From contig CAWCCQ010000001.1 in NCBI GenBank assembly GCA_963794215.1, positions 1,116,001-1,180,000 of the forward strand: 64,000 nt of DNA, given 5' to 3'. The notes under the pieces are model-generated. The model searched no databases. It was not told the origin of the DNA and worked only from the letters and a program-made list of their open reading frames with translations. The DNA comes from DATKRB01 sp963794215. Its GTDB lineage: Bacteria; Actinomycetota; Acidimicrobiia; Acidimicrobiales; RAAP-2. The position numbers and the translations under genes are program-made. Shown piece after piece: positions 17,611 through 26,896 of the stretch. Position 1 is the stretch's first letter. Every line of letters starts with the position of its first letter.

Positions 17611-18750
17611 ATGGCGAAAAACCCCGCGCACCGACGAGGTGGGCAGGGGCACGGCACTCGGTGGTTGGTCGGCGGCGTCGCGGTTCTGATGGTGGCGTTG
17701 CTGGCGACCGGCGGCGTGTTGCTGGCCCGCTCCCAAAGTCCCACGGCCTCGGCTGACCCCAAGCCGGCCGTGGTGCCCCTCAACGTGTTGTCGACCACGC
17801 CGTCGAACGGGAGCGCCGACGTCGCCTCGAGCGCCACGATCTCGGTGAGCCTGACCACTGCCTTGGCGACCGACAGCCCCATGCCGACGCTGAGCCCGCC
17901 CGTCGCCGGCTCGTGGTCGCTCATCTCGGCCAACGAGCTGCAGTTCGTGGCAGACGGGCCCCTGGTGCCGGGTTCGACCGAGACCTTGACGGTACCTGGT
18001 GGCCCCTCGGGTCTACTCGGCGCCCAGGGCCAGCACCTGTCCGCAAGCACCACCGTGACCTTCAGCGTCGCGGCAGGCTCCATTTTGCGCCTCCAGCAGC
18101 TGCTTGCCGAGCTCGGTTACCTGCCACTCACGTTCACCCCGAGCACCCAACCGACCTCACCCCAGCAGGCGGCGGACACCCAGTTGGGCGTCTTCAGCTG
18201 GCGGTGGGCCGACCAGCCCGCCTCCCTCACCTCGCTGTGGACCGAAGGGACGACGAACGTCATCACCAAAGGCGCAGTAATGAGCTTCGAGTCCCAACAC
18301 GGACTGACCACCGACGGCCTGGCCGGTCCGCAAGTCTGGACCGACCTGCTGGCGGCCGCGGCCAGCGGGACCAACGACCCCCAGGCCTACGGCTACGTCT
18401 ACGTCAGCAAGAACCTTCCCGAGTCGGCCACGATCTACCAGAACGGCGCCGTCGCCTACAGCACGGTGGTGAACACCGGAGTGGCGGGCGCGCCCACCGC
18501 ATCGGGGACGTTTCCGGTCTTCGAGCGCTTCGTGGTCACCACCATGAAGGGCACCAACCCCGACGGCTCCAAGTACGTGGACCCGGGCATCCCCTGGGTC
18601 AGTTACTTCAACGGGGGGGACGCGCTGCACGGGTTCGTACGGGCGAGCTACGGCTTCCCTCAAAGTGACGGCTGTGTCGAAATCCCGCCGTCACACGCTG
18701 CCATCGTCTATCCGATGACCCCCATCGGGACGCTGGTCACCGTCAGCTGA
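17611..18750 (+). CDS. L,D-transpeptidase, YkuD type, with Ig-like domain
   Basis: The 379-residue protein has an N-terminal signal anchor (WLVGGVAVLMVALLATGGVLLA after a basic start). A serine/threonine-rich linker and an Ig-like domain (TLSPPVAGSW...) follow, then a peptidoglycan-binding-like region (LQQLLAELGYLPL). The C-terminal YkuD domain has catalytic motif HGFVRASYGFPQSDGCVEIP, with the Cys near residue 354. Such enzymes make 3-3 cross-links in peptidoglycan outside the membrane. Its 3' end overlaps the convergent methyltransferase gene by 8 bases. Confidence 0.88.
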   Translation: MAKNPAHRRGGQGHGTRWLVGGVAVLMVALLATGGVLLARSQSPTASADPKPAVVPLNVLSTTPSNGSADVASSATISVSLTTALATDSPMPTLSPPVAGSWSLISANELQFVADGPLVPGSTETLTVPGGPSGLLGAQGQHLSASTTVTFSVAAGSILRLQQLLAELGYLPLTFTPSTQPTSPQQAADTQLGVFSWRWADQPASLTSLWTEGTTNVITKGAVMSFESQHGLTTDGLAGPQVWTDLLAAAASGTNDPQAYGYVYVSKNLPESATIYQNGAVAYSTVVNTGVAGAPTASGTFPVFERFVVTTMKGTNPDGSKYVDPGIPWVSYFNGGDALHGFVRASYGFPQSDGCVEIPPSHAAIVYPMTPIGTLVTVS

Positions 18751-19783
18751 CGGGCGCCGACGTCTCGGCCCCTCGGTGGTGCTCGAGCAGTGGGTGCCGC
18801 AGGCCGAGGTCAGCCAAGCTCGCTCCGGGTCGCCTCGGCGCAGCGAGGGCCGGCGAGGCGCCGTCGACGGCAAACACGTAGATGTCCCAGTAGGCACCCA
18901 GTCCGGTCGGCGCCAGATCCGCGTGCAGGCGTCGTTCGACCTCGGTCCATCGCTCGAGCCCGGCGTCGGTGAACCGCGCCGTCCACCACCGGTACGAGGC
19001 GATGCTCAGATGCCCCTCTACCGGACCGCCCGCCGCGTCGCGCTCGAGATCCTCGAAGGGAACCGGGCCGTCGTAGTCCTCCCCGAGGCCGGCGTAGTGT
19101 GCCAGCCGAGCGGGCGTCACCTTGCCTTCCAGGTGGCCGTCGGGCCCCGACGCGTTGAGACCGAACGAGGGGATCGTGGCGTAGAGCACCCCATCGCAGA
19201 CCCGTCGGAGCTCAGCCAACGCCCGAGGCACGGCCTCGGGGGGAAGATGCTCGAGCACCTCCATCGCCGACACCAGATCGAACGCCCGGTCGTCATAGGG
19301 CAGGCCCCCGAGTAGGTCCCCGAGGCGGACGAACCCGAGGGCGCCGGGCGCGGCGTGGGCGACGGCGAAGGGGCTCACATCGCATCCGTGCGCATCGACA
19401 CCCAGCTCGCGCAGCGCCTCGACGACGAACCCTCGGGCGCACCCCACGTCGAGGGTTCGCTGGGCCCGGAAGTTCCGCCACAGCAGGTAGGCCGCGATGT
19501 CGGCATTGGAGGACACCCGGTCGTAGTTGGCGTACCCCGAACGACCGCGTCGGTCGCCCGCCGGGTCGCGCCCGACCCCGAAGTACGACGGCCCATAGAG
19601 CGACCCGTCGTCGGCTCGCCCCTGTGCCCGGGCCTCGGCCAGCACGCCACCCACCCTCGCCGCCCGGGTCAACTCGCTACCGGTGCGCGCCATCGCTCGA
19701 CGAGCCGGTGCGACCAACGCCGCCAGCTGCGCCAGTGCTGTTCGCCCCATACGCACGGCGGGAGCGAGCCTCGGGCTCACCAT
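18743..19783 (-). CDS. Class I SAM-dependent methyltransferase
   Basis: The protein has 346 residues, using ATG 19783 (MVSPRLAPAV). A much longer upstream frame exists but runs opposite to the DUF4388 gene and was discarded. The SAM site is LDVGCARGFVVEALRELG; the acidic post-loop is AHGCDVSPFAV and the core strand is FDLVSAMEVLEHLPPE. The N-terminal segment contains DGSLYGPSYFGVG. The closest family I can name is the methyltransferase-11/23 group; substrate not known. Confidence 0.8.
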   Translation of the reverse strand: MVSPRLAPAVRMGRTALAQLAALVAPARRAMARTGSELTRAARVGGVLAEARAQGRADDGSLYGPSYFGVGRDPAGDRRGRSGYANYDRVSSNADIAAYLLWRNFRAQRTLDVGCARGFVVEALRELGVDAHGCDVSPFAVAHAAPGALGFVRLGDLLGGLPYDDRAFDLVSAMEVLEHLPPEAVPRALAELRRVCDGVLYATIPSFGLNASGPDGHLEGKVTPARLAHYAGLGEDYDGPVPFEDLERDAAGGPVEGHLSIASYRWWTARFTDAGLERWTEVERRLHADLAPTGLGAYWDIYVFAVDGASPALAAPRRPGASLADLGLRHPLLEHHRGAETSAPVS

Positions 19784-19881
19784 GGGGCACGACACTACCG
19801 GTGGCCGGACCATGGTCAGCCCTCGGGGCCACCCTGTAGAGTTCCCGAAATCGGACCGGCCACGACTGGGAGGTGACCGCC

Positions 19882-20983
19882 ATGAGCCAGATCCAGACAG
19901 GATCTGAGGCCAACGCCGCTGCGCTGGTTGGCTCGCTCGCGTCCTTTTCCCTCTTCGACGTGCTCGAGCTGCTCGCCCGGACCGGTCACACCGGCGAGCT
20001 CCAAGTGGTCGCCCGTGGCATCGATCAGCGGGTCTGGGTCGATCGCGGCGACCTGCTGGACTCGACCGGCGCCGGAATCCAACAGCACTGCCCTCTTCGA
20101 GCTGGCCTGCGTGGAGGAGGGGTGGTTCTACTTCACCCTCACCGGTGCCCTGCCGGAGGGAACCGAGCGCGTCCCGGTCGTCTCTCTGCTCGCCGACCTC
20201 GGACCCCAGGTCGACGAGTGGCGCAGCCTCGTCGCGTTCTTGCCGTTCGATGCACGGGTGTCGATGTCCGCATCGACGCCGGCCCCCGCGGTACAAATCC
20301 GCGCCGACCAGTGGCAGCTGCTCAGTCTGGTGGGTAGTCCGGGGCGCACCATCCGGGCCGTGATCGACACCGCCGAAGCCCACCCGCTGACCACCTTGCG
20401 GACGCTGCGGGAGCTGATCGACGCCCAGCTGGTCACCATGGTGCTGGCGGCGCCGTCCCTGCCTACCCACGGTTCGGCAGCCGGTCTCTACAGCGGCACC
20501 GCGCCCGCGCCGATGGCCTCGGCACCACCCTACGAGAGCACAACCACGCCGCTGGAGACCGGCCCGGTTCTCGCCACGCCACCGGGTGTAGGCGATTTGG
20601 AGGCCGCCCGGCACCTTGCGGCTGCTCCGGGCGACGAGCCCTGGGCCGACGATGCCTCGGGCGAGCACGCCGCCGCGCCCAATGGTCCAGCTTCGGGTGA
20701 GGACCCGTCCGCGTCCGCTTCCCACGCCCGTCCAGCACCCCCCGCCGGTGCCACGCCCATCCCACCCCCCGAAGGCTGGGTTGAGCACGACGAGAGCGTC
20801 GAGGGTCCGATCCTCTCGACTACAGACAGCCCGCCCGATACCGACACCACCAGGGTCCCGGCGACCGTCCAGGCGGGTGGCAGTGTCGGTGGACCCTCTT
20901 CGAACGGCTCGGCCATGCCTCCACCGATCAGCGGCGACCCGTGGTCGTCAGCAGGGGCCGCCGAGCGGTCGGCCGAAGACTAA
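19882..20983 (+). CDS. DUF4388-domain protein, frame break, proline-rich tail
   Basis: Translation starts at ATG 19882 behind GGGAGGTGA. The first 60 residues carry the DUF4388 opening (LVGSLASFSLFDVLELLARTGHTGELQV), a module linked to signalling and gliding-type regulators. At about 20070 one surplus base breaks the frame: on removing it DSTGAESNSTALFELACVEEGWFYFTL follows, matching the second half of the domain. A helical domain runs to residue ~200 (LRTLRELIDAQLVTMVLA), and then a low-complexity acidic, proline/threonine tail to 20983. Total length is 1102 bases, not a multiple of three, which supports an indel. Its role is unknown. Confidence 0.65.
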
Positions 20984-20996
20984 GCCGACCCGACGT

Positions 20997-22421
20997 TCAC
21001 ACAGTGGCCGTCGGGTCCGCCGGGCCCCACGGCGATTGTCGTCGTTCTCGAACCTCGAGACCATCGGGTCCAATCGCTGCGACGGAGCCGACCGACGTCG
21101 GGCCAAATCGTTTGCGTATGTCATCGATCGCCGCAGTGACCTCGTGCCACTGCACCTGGAGCCTGGTGGCCCGAGCCTCGACCGTTTCTTGTGGCTCGGG
21201 TGTCGCGGGCGCGGTCCCTGACACCCGCGCTCGGACTGGCTCGCACCCAACTTTGGGCGGGTGACCGGGCTCGGATCCCGAATCCCTGATCGGGATGAAC
21301 GGTTGCTCGGTCGTTGCGTCGAGGTCGAAGGAGAGCTGCCTCGCCCCGCCCGCAGCGGTGAGCCCGCTGGCGCTCACCCCGAGCAACCGTACGCCCGGGC
21401 TCACGTCGAGGAACTCGAGGAGCGCGTCGCACACCGCGCCCAGCGCGGGACCGGTATCGAGCGCCACCGCCACGGTGTGACTACGCGTCACCAACGAGAA
21501 GTCCCCGAAGCGAATCTTCACCGAGACCGTGCGCGCGGCCAGCTCATGCTTGCGCAGTTGTGCGGCGACCACGTCGGCCATGACCGCCGCCCGCCGACGT
21601 AGGTCGGCCAGGTCATCGATGTCCCGAGCAAAGGTCTCCTCGTTCCCGATCGACTTGGCTTCCCGATCGGGCACCACGGGGCTCGTGTCGTGTCCCATCG
21701 ACAGGTCGGCGAGGTGGCTTCCTTGCGCCGGCCCGAACCTGCGCTCGAGCACCCCCCGAGGAACCCGGGCGAGCTCCCCCACCGTTTCGACGCCCAGACT
21801 GTGCAGTCGCTCGGCGGTCGCCGGGCCAACCCCCCAGAGGGCGCGCACCGGCAAAGGGTGCAAGAAGTTCAGCTCTTCGTGCGCCCCGATCGCCACGACG
21901 CCGCTGCCGACGTGCGTGCCCTGCCGTTCGGCCCGTGGCTTGGCCGCACGCGACGCGAGTTTGGCGATCAGCTTCGAGCGGCCGATGCCGACCGAGCAGT
22001 CGAGCGAGAGCTGTGTGCGGACCCGCTGGCGTATCTCGCTTCCAATGTCCTCGGGCGCTCCCAGAAGGTGCAGCCCGCCGGTGATGTCGAGAAAGGCCTC
22101 ATCGAGCCCGATCGGTTCGACGATCGGAGTGATGTCGCACAGGATGGCCCGCAGTTCGCGGCTGACTTCCTCGTAGCGCGGGTAACGACCGTCGAGCACG
22201 ACCAGCGACGCGCAGAGCTGGCGGGCACGTTGCATGGGCATGGCGGACCGTACGCCGAATGCACGCGCTTCGTAACTGCACGACGCCACCACCCCGCGCC
22301 GTCCTGAGCCCCCGACCACCACCGGCAGACCACGCAACGATGGGGCGTCGAGGATCTCGACGGACGCGAAGAAGGCGTCCATGTCGACGTGCAGCAGGAC
22401 ACGGTCGCGAGGCTCACCCAC
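20997..22421 (-). CDS. dinB: DNA polymerase IV (Y-family)
   Basis: A 474-residue Y-family polymerase is read from GTG 22421 (VGEPRDRVLLHVDMDAFFASVE), which overlaps the stop of the PIG-L gene by 8 bases. Motifs: catalytic HVDMDAFFASVE, YEARAFGVRSAMPM, and the acidic pair in IGLDEAFLDITG. An HhH region (LPVRALWGVGPATAERLHSLGVETVGELA) and the little-finger domain follow. The last ~70 residues extend beyond the usual end. It performs error-prone translesion synthesis. No LexA box is seen before the operon start at 23124, so SOS control here is not evident. Confidence 0.9.
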   Translation of the reverse strand: MGEPRDRVLLHVDMDAFFASVEILDAPSLRGLPVVVGGSGRRGVVASCSYEARAFGVRSAMPMQRARQLCASLVVLDGRYPRYEEVSRELRAILCDITPIVEPIGLDEAFLDITGGLHLLGAPEDIGSEIRQRVRTQLSLDCSVGIGRSKLIAKLASRAAKPRAERQGTHVGSGVVAIGAHEELNFLHPLPVRALWGVGPATAERLHSLGVETVGELARVPRGVLERRFGPAQGSHLADLSMGHDTSPVVPDREAKSIGNEETFARDIDDLADLRRRAAVMADVVAAQLRKHELAARTVSVKIRFGDFSLVTRSHTVAVALDTGPALGAVCDALLEFLDVSPGVRLLGVSASGLTAAGGARQLSFDLDATTEQPFIPIRDSGSEPGHPPKVGCEPVRARVSGTAPATPEPQETVEARATRLQVQWHEVTAAIDDIRKRFGPTSVGSVAAIGPDGLEVRERRQSPWGPADPTATV

Positions 22422-23124
22422 CGAGTCGCAGCCGCCGAAACCCCTCGGCATACGAGACGCCGGCTCGCCGACCCTCCTCCTCGGCCCTCCGTCGGACGGC
22501 ATCGCCCGCCCAGCGTTCCTCGCCCACGAGCTGCGAGCGATGGCACTCGACGGCCGCTGCCTTGATCGCCACGGTGTCCGTCACGTCGACCCAGACGTCG
22601 GGCTCGAGCGTCCCCGACAAGTACACCACCGTCACCTGGTGGGGCGGACCCGCGTCGGGAAAGTAGTGCGGCAACGAGGCGGCCGGAGCCAGGGCGTCCA
22701 GCACAGCCCATCCCACGGTCCGATGGTCGCGGTGGTTGAAGTAGTCCTGACCGAAGAAGATGGCGGTGGGGTCGTGCCCGAAGACGGCGTCGGGACGACG
22801 ACGCCGGACGAGCTCGACGAGGTCGCGCCGAAACGCAGCGGTGTCCTCGAGCTCGCCGTCGGGCAAACCCAACACGTCGACCGAGCTCAGTCCGAGTATC
22901 CCGGCCGCCTCGGTCAGCTCGTCGGCACGGCGTCGGGCGAGCGCCGTCGGGTCGATCGAGGGATCGGTGGTGCCACGACCGCCGTCGGTACACACCACAA
23001 GATGGACCTCGCTTCCGGCCTTGGCCCATCGGGCGAGGGTCCCGCCGCTCGCCACGTCGGCATCGTCGGGATGCGCGTACACGGCTAGCGTCCGCTCGGG
23101 AACGTCGTTCACCAGCTCCGCCAT
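22414..23124 (-). CDS. PIG-L/LmbE-family deacetylase
   Basis: The 236-residue protein has the zinc site AHPDDADVASGG near the start, DGGRGTTD, GLPDGELEDT, and a later HRDHRTVGW, all typical of the PIG-L family (MshB, Mca and related amidases). These act on N-acetylglucosamine-containing thiols or other sugars. It lacks further features that would separate MshB from Mca, so no symbol is given. It precedes dinB with overlapping stop/start and probably shares its transcript. Confidence 0.85.
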   Translation of the reverse strand: MAELVNDVPERTLAVYAHPDDADVASGGTLARWAKAGSEVHLVVCTDGGRGTTDPSIDPTALARRRADELTEAAGILGLSSVDVLGLPDGELEDTAAFRRDLVELVRRRRPDAVFGHDPTAIFFGQDYFNHRDHRTVGWAVLDALAPAASLPHYFPDAGPPHQVTVVYLSGTLEPDVWVDVTDTVAIKAAAVECHRSQLVGEERWAGDAVRRRAEEEGRRAGVSYAEGFRRLRLGG

Positions 23125-23187
23125 GATGGCCTCACCTGCCTTCCGATGGTGCCGAGCGCCGGGACCGCCGCCGATCGGGTCCCCGCA

Positions 23188-23658
23188 TCACGTCCGGCGC
23201 TTCGGCTCGGTCGTCTTTGTGAGAAGACCCACCTCGCGCTGGAAGTCCCCGAGATCCTCGAAACCCTTGTACACGCTGGCGAAGCGGACATAGGCGATCT
23301 CGTCGAGCGCCTTCAGCTGCTCGAGCACCGCAAGCCCCACCTGTTGGCTCGTCGGCTCCGGAGCGCCGACCCGAAGGAGCTCCTCGACCTGATGTGCGAG
23401 CTCTTGCATCGCCTCCTCGCTCACCGGACGGTTCTTGCACGCCGCGCGCACACCGTCGACGATCTTGGCCCTGTCGAAGGGCTCACGATGACCGGAGCGC
23501 TTGAACACCCAGAGGGGCTGCTCCTCCACCCGCTCGAACGTCGTGAAGCGGCGCCCGCAACCCAGGCACTCACGGCGCCGCCGGATCGCCACACCGTCCT
23601 CGGCCAATCGAGAGTCCACGACTCGGTCGTCGTCGATCGAGCACCACGGACACCGCAC
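23188..23658 (-). CDS. nrdR: Transcriptional repressor NrdR
   Basis: The protein has 156 residues. GTG 23658 was chosen because VRCPWCSIDDDRVVDSR is the invariant start of NrdR; longer in-frame starts add unrelated residues. The zinc ribbon is C3-x2-C6 ... C31-x2-C34 (ECLGCGRRF), followed by the ATP-cone domain (FKRSGHREPFDRAKIVDGV...YVRFASVYKGFEDL). NrdR senses ATP/dATP and represses ribonucleotide reductase genes. It lies beside the LysM gene and lexA, the same neighbours as in Mycobacterium (Rv2718c-Rv2720). Confidence 0.93.
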   Translation of the reverse strand: MRCPWCSIDDDRVVDSRLAEDGVAIRRRRECLGCGRRFTTFERVEEQPLWVFKRSGHREPFDRAKIVDGVRAACKNRPVSEEAMQELAHQVEELLRVGAPEPTSQQVGLAVLEQLKALDEIAYVRFASVYKGFEDLGDFQREVGLLTKTTEPKRRT

Positions 23659-23755
23659 GGCACCGACGTTACCGCCCACGTTGGTCCCAAGCCCCGAGCG
23701 CACCGGGCGACAGCCGGTTCGGCTCGGCCACGACACGACTCACTGCACCGCGGCG

Positions 23756-24295
23756 TCAGGGCAGCGCGATGTGCTCACCGGCAACCACGCGGTCCGAACC
23801 GAGCTGCCGCGCCAGCTCACGCACGATGGGGGCCGGATCCCCTGGCGCGATCCTCGTGGCGATCGACTGCAAGGTGTCGCCGGGGTGCACGACATAGAAC
23901 GTCCCCTGACCCCCGTGCACGTCGATCGCCAGTGCGTCCATGGCGCTCGGTTGCGCCATGCCGAGTGCCGGCGCATGAGCGTGGCCGAACAGCGCCCCTA
24001 GGGGCAGCGTGGCCACCAGGAGGCCGACGCTGATCACCGCCGCCGCCGCCACGACTCTCCGACGCCGCACTCTGGCCGACGTGCGCCGACGCGGGTGCGA
24101 CGTGGTGGCGGTCGGGTCGGGCGCCTGCCCCACCATTGTCACGACATGCCGGTCGTCGACGAGGCGCAGGTGCGGCCGACGAGGCAACTCGGTCTCGTCA
24201 TCGGGGGCGCCCTGCCACTGCACCCCACCGTCGGGGGCCAGCGCCCACGGGTCGGCCAGCTCGAAGTCGGGCAACGCCGCTATCGCCATCTGCAC
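23756..24295 (-). CDS. LysM-domain membrane protein, ChiZ/Rv2719c-like
   Basis: The 179-residue protein has a soluble N-terminus (LPDFELADPWALAPDGG), one membrane helix (VVAAAAVISVGLLVATLPLG) after RRRR, and a C-terminal LysM domain (YVVHPGDTLQSIATRIAPGD...GEHIALP). Position between nrdR and lexA, divergent from lexA, matches Rv2719c, a damage-induced cell-wall protein that delays division. The shared promoter region contains several LexA boxes, so it is very likely SOS-induced. Function here is inferred from synteny and domain content. Confidence 0.8.
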   Translation of the reverse strand: MQMAIAALPDFELADPWALAPDGGVQWQGAPDDETELPRRPHLRLVDDRHVVTMVGQAPDPTATTSHPRRRTSARVRRRRVVAAAAVISVGLLVATLPLGALFGHAHAPALGMAQPSAMDALAIDVHGGQGTFYVVHPGDTLQSIATRIAPGDPAPIVRELARQLGSDRVVAGEHIALP

Positions 24296-24356
24296 ATCTC
24301 CTTGCTCGGCGCTGGACCACGAAGGAACGCCCCTCGGCGGCTCCGGCCCTCAGCCA

Positions 24357-24370
24357 CGAACGTCTGTTCG
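24357..24370. promoter_or_regulatory. SOS (LexA) box 1
   Basis: Exact consensus CGAAC-GTCT-GTTCG between the divergent LysM and lexA genes, nearest the LysM gene start. Confidence 0.9.
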
Positions 24371-24391
24371 TCCACGCGCCCCATTCCAGCA

Positions 24392-24405
24392 CGAACGCCT
24401 GTTCG
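24392..24405. promoter_or_regulatory. SOS (LexA) box 2
   Basis: Exact consensus CGAAC-GCCT-GTTCG, 35 bp from box 1. Confidence 0.9.
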
Positions 24406-24420
24406 TGTCAACGACTATGA

Positions 24421-24434
24421 CGAACAGGTGTTTG
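24421..24434. promoter_or_regulatory. SOS (LexA) box 3 (one mismatch)
   Basis: CGAAC-AGGT-GTTTG differs from consensus at one base in the right half; 29 bp from box 2. Confidence 0.75.
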
Positions 24435-24465
24435 CCTTCCAATCCGGCGCCCTGTATCGTCGAAG

Positions 24466-24479
24466 CAAACGGGTGTTCG
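24466..24479. promoter_or_regulatory. SOS (LexA) box 4 (one mismatch)
   Basis: CAAAC-GGGT-GTTCG differs at one base in the left half and lies 22 bp before the lexA ATG, where it would block transcription of lexA. Confidence 0.75.
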
Positions 24480-24501
24480 CCAGTTCGCGGAGGAAAGAGC
24501 C

Positions 24502-25131
24502 ATGGCAGAGGTGCTCAGTGGGAAGCGGCAAGCGATCTTGGACTTCATCGCCGAGCGACTGCGAGCGCAGGGGTACCCGCCGTCGGTGCGCGAAATCGGT
24601 GAGGCGGTCGGGCTGACCTCGTCGGCCACCGTGCACTCGCACCTCGCGGTTCTTCAGCGTGAGGGGTTCTTGGTGCGCGACCCCACCAAGCCTCGGGCGA
24701 TCCAGGTACGGTACGACGCAAACTCCCAGCTAGCCATGCCCGCTGCTCGGGTGCGCCACGTACCGCTCGTCGGCGAGGTGGCAGCCGGCACCGGGGTACT
24801 CGCGAGCGAGAACGTCGAAGAGCTCTTGCCGATGCCCGAACAGTTCACCGGCACTGGTTCGACGTTCATGCTGCGCGTGCGCGGGGACTCGATGATCGAG
24901 GCGGGCATCTTCGACGGGGATTACGTGGTGGTGCGCCAACAACCTGACGCTGAGCCCGGGGACATCGTGGTGGCCGGGATGCCCGGCGACGAAGCGACCG
25001 TCAAGACCCTGCGGCGGCGAAAGGACAAGGTGCTCCTGGTCCCCTCCAATCCCGCCTACGAACCGATCGAGCTCGACCCGCTCGACGTGACCATCTACGG
25101 CAAGGTCGTGACCGTCCTGCGCCGACTCTGA
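24502..25131 (+). CDS. lexA: LexA repressor
   Basis: The 209-residue protein has the N-terminal winged helix (KRQAILDFIAERLRAQGYPPSV, TSSATVHSHLAVLQREGF). The self-cleavage site Ala95-Gly96 is in GEVAAGTGV. The serine is S130 in VRGDSMIEAGI and the lysine K168 in EATVKTLRRR. All residues needed for RecA-stimulated cleavage are present. GGAGG lies about 8 bases before the ATG. Four LexA sites precede it, indicating auto-regulation together with the divergent LysM gene. Confidence 0.95.
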   Translation: MAEVLSGKRQAILDFIAERLRAQGYPPSVREIGEAVGLTSSATVHSHLAVLQREGFLVRDPTKPRAIQVRYDANSQLAMPAARVRHVPLVGEVAAGTGVLASENVEELLPMPEQFTGTGSTFMLRVRGDSMIEAGIFDGDYVVVRQQPDAEPGDIVVAGMPGDEATVKTLRRRKDKVLLVPSNPAYEPIELDPLDVTIYGKVVTVLRRL

Positions 25132-25173
25132 TCCTCTGCGTGGTCCGACCGTCGGCTGGGGGAAGACCTGCGC

Positions 25174-26058
25174 TCAGCGCAGAAGACGCGAGAGGCGTCG
25201 GTCCGCAAGGACTTTTCCTGCGGTCTGGCAGGTCGGGCAGTAGACAATCTCATAGGAGTCGTAGGACACCCGGCGCAGCGCGTTTTCGCAACGGGGACAG
25301 GGTTGGCCGGCGCGATTGTGCACCGCGAAACGTCCTCCCAACTTGGCCTCCGAAAGCCCACCGGTCCGCCTCCGCTCCTCGTCGAGGGCGGCGTCGAGCA
25401 CGGTGCGAACTGCCGACACGAGGGCAGCCCGTTCATCGGGGCTGAGGGAGCGCAACGAGGCGAACGGCGAGATGCCAGCCAGGTTCAGCGCGTCGTCGGC
25501 GTACCCGCGCCCGATGCCCGCGGCGACGTGCTGGTCGCGCAGCATGGTGTGCACGTGGCGCCCGCTGTCGCTGGTGAGGATCAACGTCTCGAAGGACTCG
25601 TCGGTGGGTTCAGGTCCCAGGCCTCCGAGCGGACCCTCGTCATGCGGGCCGAGCACCCACCACCCCGCCTTTCGCTGGGTACCGTGCTCGCGCACCAGCA
25701 TCGCCGTGTTGTTGTCGAACACCATCCTGAACAACGCTCCCCGGGGCCGGGTGGACTTCGGGGGCGACTCGAGGTCGAGCCGACCGGCCTGGGAAAGGTG
25801 GACCAGCACCCGGGCTCGATCCGGCACCACGTCATCGCCCGCGCCCTCGCCAGTTCCCGGCGGGTCGGCGAAAGAGAACACGAGGTACTTGCCCCGGCAC
25901 GCCACGCGACGGACCACGGAGCCGACCAGGTCGGCCGGTTCGGGCCGGACCGTCTTGAGGCTGCTGAAGCCGAGAAGGTCCGCCCGCTGGAGCGCGGAGC
26001 CGACGAGTGACGCGTCGAGGCGCTCCGCGAGGGCTTGCATCTCTGGCAGTTCGGGCAT
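25174..26058 (-). CDS. Fpg/Nei-family DNA glycosylase
   Basis: The 294-residue protein begins MPELPEMQALAERL, giving the N-terminal Pro2 nucleophile and Glu3 of the family. The H2TH region (ILTSDSGRHVHTMLRDQHVAAGIGRGYADDALNLAGISP) is present, and the zinc finger CPRC...YCPTCQT closes the chain. These bifunctional enzymes excise oxidised bases. Whether it is MutM or a Nei-like paralogue cannot be told, hence no symbol. It is convergent with lexA and divergent from a methyltransferase. Confidence 0.85.
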   Translation of the reverse strand: MPELPEMQALAERLDASLVGSALQRADLLGFSSLKTVRPEPADLVGSVVRRVACRGKYLVFSFADPPGTGEGAGDDVVPDRARVLVHLSQAGRLDLESPPKSTRPRGALFRMVFDNNTAMLVREHGTQRKAGWWVLGPHDEGPLGGLGPEPTDESFETLILTSDSGRHVHTMLRDQHVAAGIGRGYADDALNLAGISPFASLRSLSPDERAALVSAVRTVLDAALDEERRRTGGLSEAKLGGRFAVHNRAGQPCPRCENALRRVSYDSYEIVYCPTCQTAGKVLADRRLSRLLR

Positions 26059-26086
26059 CGCGTCCTCCTCGTGCAGTATGTACTCG

Positions 26087-26893
26087 ATGAGCGACGTCTA
26101 CACACACGGTCACCACGAATCGGTCTTACGCAGCCATACGTGGCGTACCGCGCAGAACTCCGCCGGCTACCTGCTCGAGCACCTTCGCCCCGGCCAGGAT
26201 TTACTCGACGTGGGCTGCGGGCCCGGCACCATCACGGTCGACCTGGCCGCCCTCGTCGCGCCGGGCCGAGTGGTCGGCATCGATCGGTCGGCGGACGTCG
26301 TCGACGACGCCGACGCGCTCGCACACATGCGAGAGGCGTCAAACCTCACCGTCTCGACCGGCGACGTCTACACGTTGGAGCTCGATGGCGCCGCCTTCGA
26401 CGTGGTGCACGCCCATCAGGTACTCCAGCACCTCTCGGATCCCGTTGCCGCCCTGCGCGAGATGCGTCGAACACTGCGACCCGGCGGCCTGGTGGCGGTC
26501 CGGGATGCCGACTACGGGGCGTTCGTCTGGAGCCCCGAGGACCCACTCCTCACCCGGTGGGTCGAGTTGTACCACCAGGTGACCGCGCGCAACCGGGCCG
26601 AGGCCGACGCGGGGCGCCATCTGCCGGGCTGGGTGCGCGCTGCGGGCTTCGAGGATCTGGTGGTCACGACCTCGACGTGGACGTTCGCCGACCCCGAGAG
26701 CCACGCGTGGTGGGGCGGCTTGTGGGCCGACCGGATCACGTCCTCGGCGTTCGGCGAGCAGGCCGTCGCCTACGCGCTCTCGAACGCCGATGAGCTCGAC
26801 CGCCTTGCCGAGGCATGGCGGGGGTGGTCGAGCTCCGAGGACGGGGTGTTCGTCGTGGTGCACTTCGAAGTTCTGGCCCGACGACCACGCTAA
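26087..26893 (+). CDS. SAM-dependent methyltransferase (methyltransferase-11 type)
   Basis: This 268-residue enzyme starts at ATG 26087 (MSDVYTHGHHESVLRSH) or at ATG 26078. The SAM site is DLLDVGCGPGTITVDLA, followed by VGIDRSADVV, STGDVYTL and FDVVHAHQVLQHL, with LRPGGLVAVRD. The opening VYTHGHHESVLRSHTWRTAQNSAGYL is a block I associate with small actinobacterial and fungal methyltransferases of unassigned substrate. It is convergent with the anti-sigma gene, 3 bases apart. Confidence 0.85.
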   Translation: MSDVYTHGHHESVLRSHTWRTAQNSAGYLLEHLRPGQDLLDVGCGPGTITVDLAALVAPGRVVGIDRSADVVDDADALAHMREASNLTVSTGDVYTLELDGAAFDVVHAHQVLQHLSDPVAALREMRRTLRPGGLVAVRDADYGAFVWSPEDPLLTRWVELYHQVTARNRAEADAGRHLPGWVRAAGFEDLVVTTSTWTFADPESHAWWGGLWADRITSSAFGEQAVAYALSNADELDRLAEAWRGWSSSEDGVFVVVHFEVLARRPR

Positions 26894-26896
26894 GCC

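Noticed and set aside
19784..20788. Upstream extension of the methyltransferase frame
   Set aside because: It runs antisense to the DUF4388 gene and has no methyltransferase pattern; ATG 19783 fits the family.
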